Of a stretch of DNA of 8,299 bases, positions 6,623 through 8,299 are shown piece after piece. Source of the stretch: an uncultured Clostridia bacterium (lineage in GTDB: Bacteria; Bacillota; Clostridia; Christensenellales; CALWSW01); assembly GCA_937874755.1 (NCBI GenBank), contig CALNBC010000314.1:1-8299 (forward strand), given 5' to 3'. Within the stretch, counting starts at the first letter, position 1, and the number at the start of each line of letters is the position of its first letter. Under the pieces are notes generated by a model. It was not told where the DNA came from. It was given only the letters and a program-made list of their open reading frames with translations, and did no database searches. The translations under genes and the position numbers were made by a program.

Positions 6623-6758
6623 GCGCATCCATGCCCTTTGTTTTGCGGGTCTCCCCGAATTTTTGTGGCATGAAAAAGGCTGGCGCTCAGCCCCGGAGCA
6701 TCCGCCGAATATTTCGATGACTCCGATCCTCGTCGACCGGTTTCCCGGTCCTGGCGCT
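6623..6758 (-). ncRNA. glmS ribozyme (glucosamine-6-phosphate-activated self-cleaving riboswitch)
   Basis: The minus strand carries the cleavage motif A|GCGCC, with predicted scission between A6758 and G6757. P1 is GACCGG (6750-6745), a GAAA loop and CCGGTC (6740-6735). The hallmark core follows: GACGAGG (6734-6728), ATCGA, then TTCGGCGGATGC ending near 6699. P2 pairs CGGAG (6725-6721) with CTCCG (6698-6694), and P2.2 pairs CGCC (6756-6753) with GGCG in the core. P3 is GGCT (6692-6689) with AGCC (6681-6678). P4 pairs CATGCC (6672-6667) with GGCATG (6635-6630) and encloses a CGGG-GAGA-CCCG hairpin (6657-6646). A GCGC in the P3 loop (6686-6683) can pair with GCGC (6626-6623) as the P3.1 pseudoknot. 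All helices of the family are accounted for. It sits 25 bases upstream of glmS, where this class is expected. The exact 3' end is uncertain by a few bases. Confidence 0.96.
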
Positions 6759-6827
6759 AGTTTCATACCGCCCATCGCGCCCTCCCTATGCACTTTATTG
6801 CGGCGAATGTCTTCACACTTGATTGGT

Positions 6828-6855
6828 ATTTTAACATATGCGGCATATTTTTCAT
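6828..6855 (-). promoter_or_regulatory. Extended -10 promoter of glmS
   Basis: The minus strand has TG (6836-6835), one base, then TAAAAT (6833-6828): an extended -10 element. A modest -35 match ATGAAA (6855-6850) lies 16 bases upstream, which is typical when an extended -10 compensates. Transcription would begin near 6821, about 63 bases ahead of the ribozyme cleavage site. This makes glmS independent of lonB, whose terminator lies just upstream. Confidence 0.65.
6836..6848. repeat. Palindrome inside the glmS promoter
   Basis: ATATGC (6836-6841) and GCATAT (6843-6848) are perfect inverted half-sites around one central G. They fill most of the spacer between the proposed -35 and -10 boxes. 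A regulator bound here would block RNA polymerase, so this is a possible operator; AT-rich palindromes also arise by chance. Confidence 0.4.
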
Positions 6856-6893
6856 AGTTCATAATATGTTCAAACCTTTTCTGCCTTTACAGC

Positions 6894-6924
6894 AAAAAGG
6901 CGGCTGGGCAAAGCCCTTCCGCCT
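6894..6924 (-). terminator. Intrinsic terminator of lonB
   Basis: On the minus strand AGGCGG (6924-6919) pairs with CCGCCT (6903-6898). An inner GGGC (6916-6913) and GCCC (6909-6906) close a TTT loop, and five T follow at 6898-6894. The stem starts 20 bases past the lonB stop. This is a textbook terminator that ends the lonB transcript before the glmS promoter. Confidence 0.95.
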
Positions 6925-6944
6925 GACGTCTTTTACGAATAGTG

Positions 6945-8299
6945 TTATTTGGTTACGGTTACGTTGCTTTCGGACGCAGACAAAAGAGACGCTTTTGCTG
7001 TACTTGCCTCCTTATGCTCGTCGAAGGCAAAGTCCAGTACCTGGGACAACGTGCTGACGGGAATGACCGTCATGCTTGAAAAGTACTGCTTCTCAGCCGA
7101 GTTCTCTTCGGGGATAATTGCCCTTGATGCCCCTGCTGCCGCCGCTGCAGATAGTTTGCTCCTTATGCCGCCGACCGCCCGCACTAATCCCCTGATCGAG
7201 ACTTCGCCAGTCATGGCTAATCTACAATCGGCGGGTCTTTCGAGCATGGCCGAGGCCGCGGCAACAGCTATAGCTATCCCTGCGCTAGGTCCGTCAATCG
7301 GTATTCCTCCGGGAAGGTTGATGTGAAGGTCGTAATCCCGAAAGTCAATACCTTCTGTCAGTCGCAGGGCGGTCAGAGCGTTTTCCACCGAAGCTGCCGC
7401 CGTTCCCTTTCTCCTCAGCCGCCTGTCACCCGCGTTAAGTTCCTCCTCATCGATAACCCCTGTAACCTTCAGCGTTCCCTTTCCCTTATCGACAGGTGTA
7501 GCGAGTGCTTCAATCTCTATGAGCATTCCCGTGCCGTCACCCAGCACGGCGAGCCCGTTTGCCGTTCCGATGGACGAGTTTTGGGGAACGCATTTTTCTA
7601 CCCTTGCCCGGTAGCGGCAGGTCGATGCCACCCATTCAACATCCTCCGTCAATATATTGCTTCTGCCTTCTTGCATAGCCATACCGGCGGTAAGCTGGAT
7701 TATGTTGTTTATTTCCCGTCCGGAAGAAGCGTAGCGCGCCGCAGTCCTTGATGCTTCTCTTTCAATGCTGAGCCCAGTCTTGATGGCGGCTTTATTCGCT
7801 ATTTCCTCCAACTCGTCGGTTCTAAGAGGTCGGAAGAATATTTCTATGCAGCGAGAACGTATCGCATCGGGGATATCTTTGGGGGTTTTGGTCGTCGCAC
7901 CTATGAGTCTGAAATCGGCAGGCATACCATTTTTGAATATATCATGTATATATGGAGGGATTGCGGTATCGTCGGTCGAATAGTAAGCGCTTTCAAATAG
8001 AACTTTTCTGTCTTCTAATACCTTAAGGAGCTTATTCATCTGGGAATGGGGCAACTCGCCGATTTCGTCCAGAAAAAGCACTCCACCCGTTGCCCTTGTC
8101 ACCGCTCCCGGCTTTGGCTGAGGAATACCTGCGTTCCCCAACACACCTGCCCCCTGATAGATCGGGTCGTGTACCGAGCCAATCAAAGGGTCGGCGATAG
8201 AGCGTTCATCGTACCTTACGCAGGTTGCGTCCACCTCTACAAAGGGAGCGTCCTTCGAGAAAGGTGTATAATTGGTCGATTTTGCGTATTCCAAAACCA
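6945..8299 (-). CDS. lonB: ATP-dependent protease LonB, sporulation type (5' end outside window)
   Basis: The last 451 or so codons of a LonB-type AAA+ serine protease; in B. subtilis LonB is about 550 residues and is made in the forespore. The reading frame continues to the window edge (…VLEYAKS…), so the TTG at 8294 is not the start; about 100 N-terminal residues with the membrane/N-domain and Walker A are missing. Numbering from that TTG, the LonB signature ERSIADPLIGSVHDP lies at 30-44, Walker B GGVLFLDEIGE at 70-80, and FRLIGATT with a following arginine-finger-like IRSRC at 128-149. The protease domain has catalytic S337 in DGPSAG and K380 in GGIRSK, 43 residues apart as in LonA. The tail is Ser/Ala-rich. 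ADPLIGSVHDPIYQG and GIPQPKPGAV distinguish it from LonA. A strong terminator follows. Confidence 0.96.
   Translation of the reverse strand, partial: VLEYAKSTNYTPFSKDAPFVEVDATCVRYDERSIADPLIGSVHDPIYQGAGVLGNAGIPQPKPGAVTRATGGVLFLDEIGELPHSQMNKLLKVLEDRKVLFESAYYSTDDTAIPPYIHDIFKNGMPADFRLIGATTKTPKDIPDAIRSRCIEIFFRPLRTDELEEIANKAAIKTGLSIEREASRTAARYASSGREINNIIQLTAGMAMQEGRSNILTEDVEWVASTCRYRARVEKCVPQNSSIGTANGLAVLGDGTGMLIEIEALATPVDKGKGTLKVTGVIDEEELNAGDRRLRRKGTAAASVENALTALRLTEGIDFRDYDLHINLPGGIPIDGPSAGIAIAVAAASAMLERPADCRLAMTGEVSIRGLVRAVGGIRSKLSAAAAAGASRAIIPEENSAEKQYFSSMTVIPVSTLSQVLDFAFDEHKEASTAKASLLSASESNVTVTK

Noticed and set aside
6524..6862. Minus-strand open frame of 112 codons over the glmS leader, including an ATG with a GGGAGG before it near 6775
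   Set aside because: It runs straight through the ribozyme and the start of glmS in another frame. The bases are explained by ribozyme structure; a short leader peptide cannot be excluded but has no support.
8292..8294. TTG as the start codon of lonB
   Set aside because: The frame is open to the window edge and the residues before and after it match the interior of LonB, so the gene begins outside the window.

Overview
The window comes from a spore-forming member of the Bacillota, most likely a clostridial lineage with moderate G+C. The evidence is LonB, a sporulation-associated Lon paralogue, lying next to LonA and the GTPase EngB/YsxC, together with a glmS gene preceded by a self-cleaving glmS ribozyme. 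Every gene supported here is on the minus strand, so transcription runs from high to low coordinates. I would not name a genus from this sequence alone.

In the direction of transcription, the layout is as follows. (1) 8299-6945 holds lonB, truncated at its 5' end by the window edge and closed by a strong intrinsic terminator at 6894-6924. (2) An untranslated leader of about 350 bases follows. It contains an extended -10 promoter (about 6828-6855) and a complete glmS ribozyme (6758-6623), then glmS (6597-4780) and a second strong terminator (4733-4759). (3) A sigma-A-type promoter (4618-4590) drives lon (lonA, 4565-2181). The lon stop codon shares one base with the start codon of engB (2181-1531). 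(4) A 299-base gap (1530-1232) holds several inverted repeats, a lone TATAAT box and a near-consensus promoter (1301-1273). (5) That promoter serves a two-gene unit: a small protein with two zinc-ribbon-like Cys clusters and a very acidic tail (1231-809), followed after 6 bases by a calcineurin-like metallophosphoesterase (802-98). The unit ends at tandem hairpins (4-40 and 54-73).

The genes cover protein quality control (LonB and LonA), ribosome assembly (EngB), entry into cell-wall amino-sugar synthesis (GlmS) and an uncharacterised phosphoesterase pair. In Bacillus subtilis lonB, lonA and engB/ysxC are contiguous. Here a self-contained glmS unit, with its own promoter, ribozyme and terminator, sits between lonB and lonA. 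I see no mobile element, CRISPR array, tRNA or rRNA. The coding content is mostly conserved housekeeping; the main interest is in the RNA elements and intergenic structure, not in a new multi-gene system.
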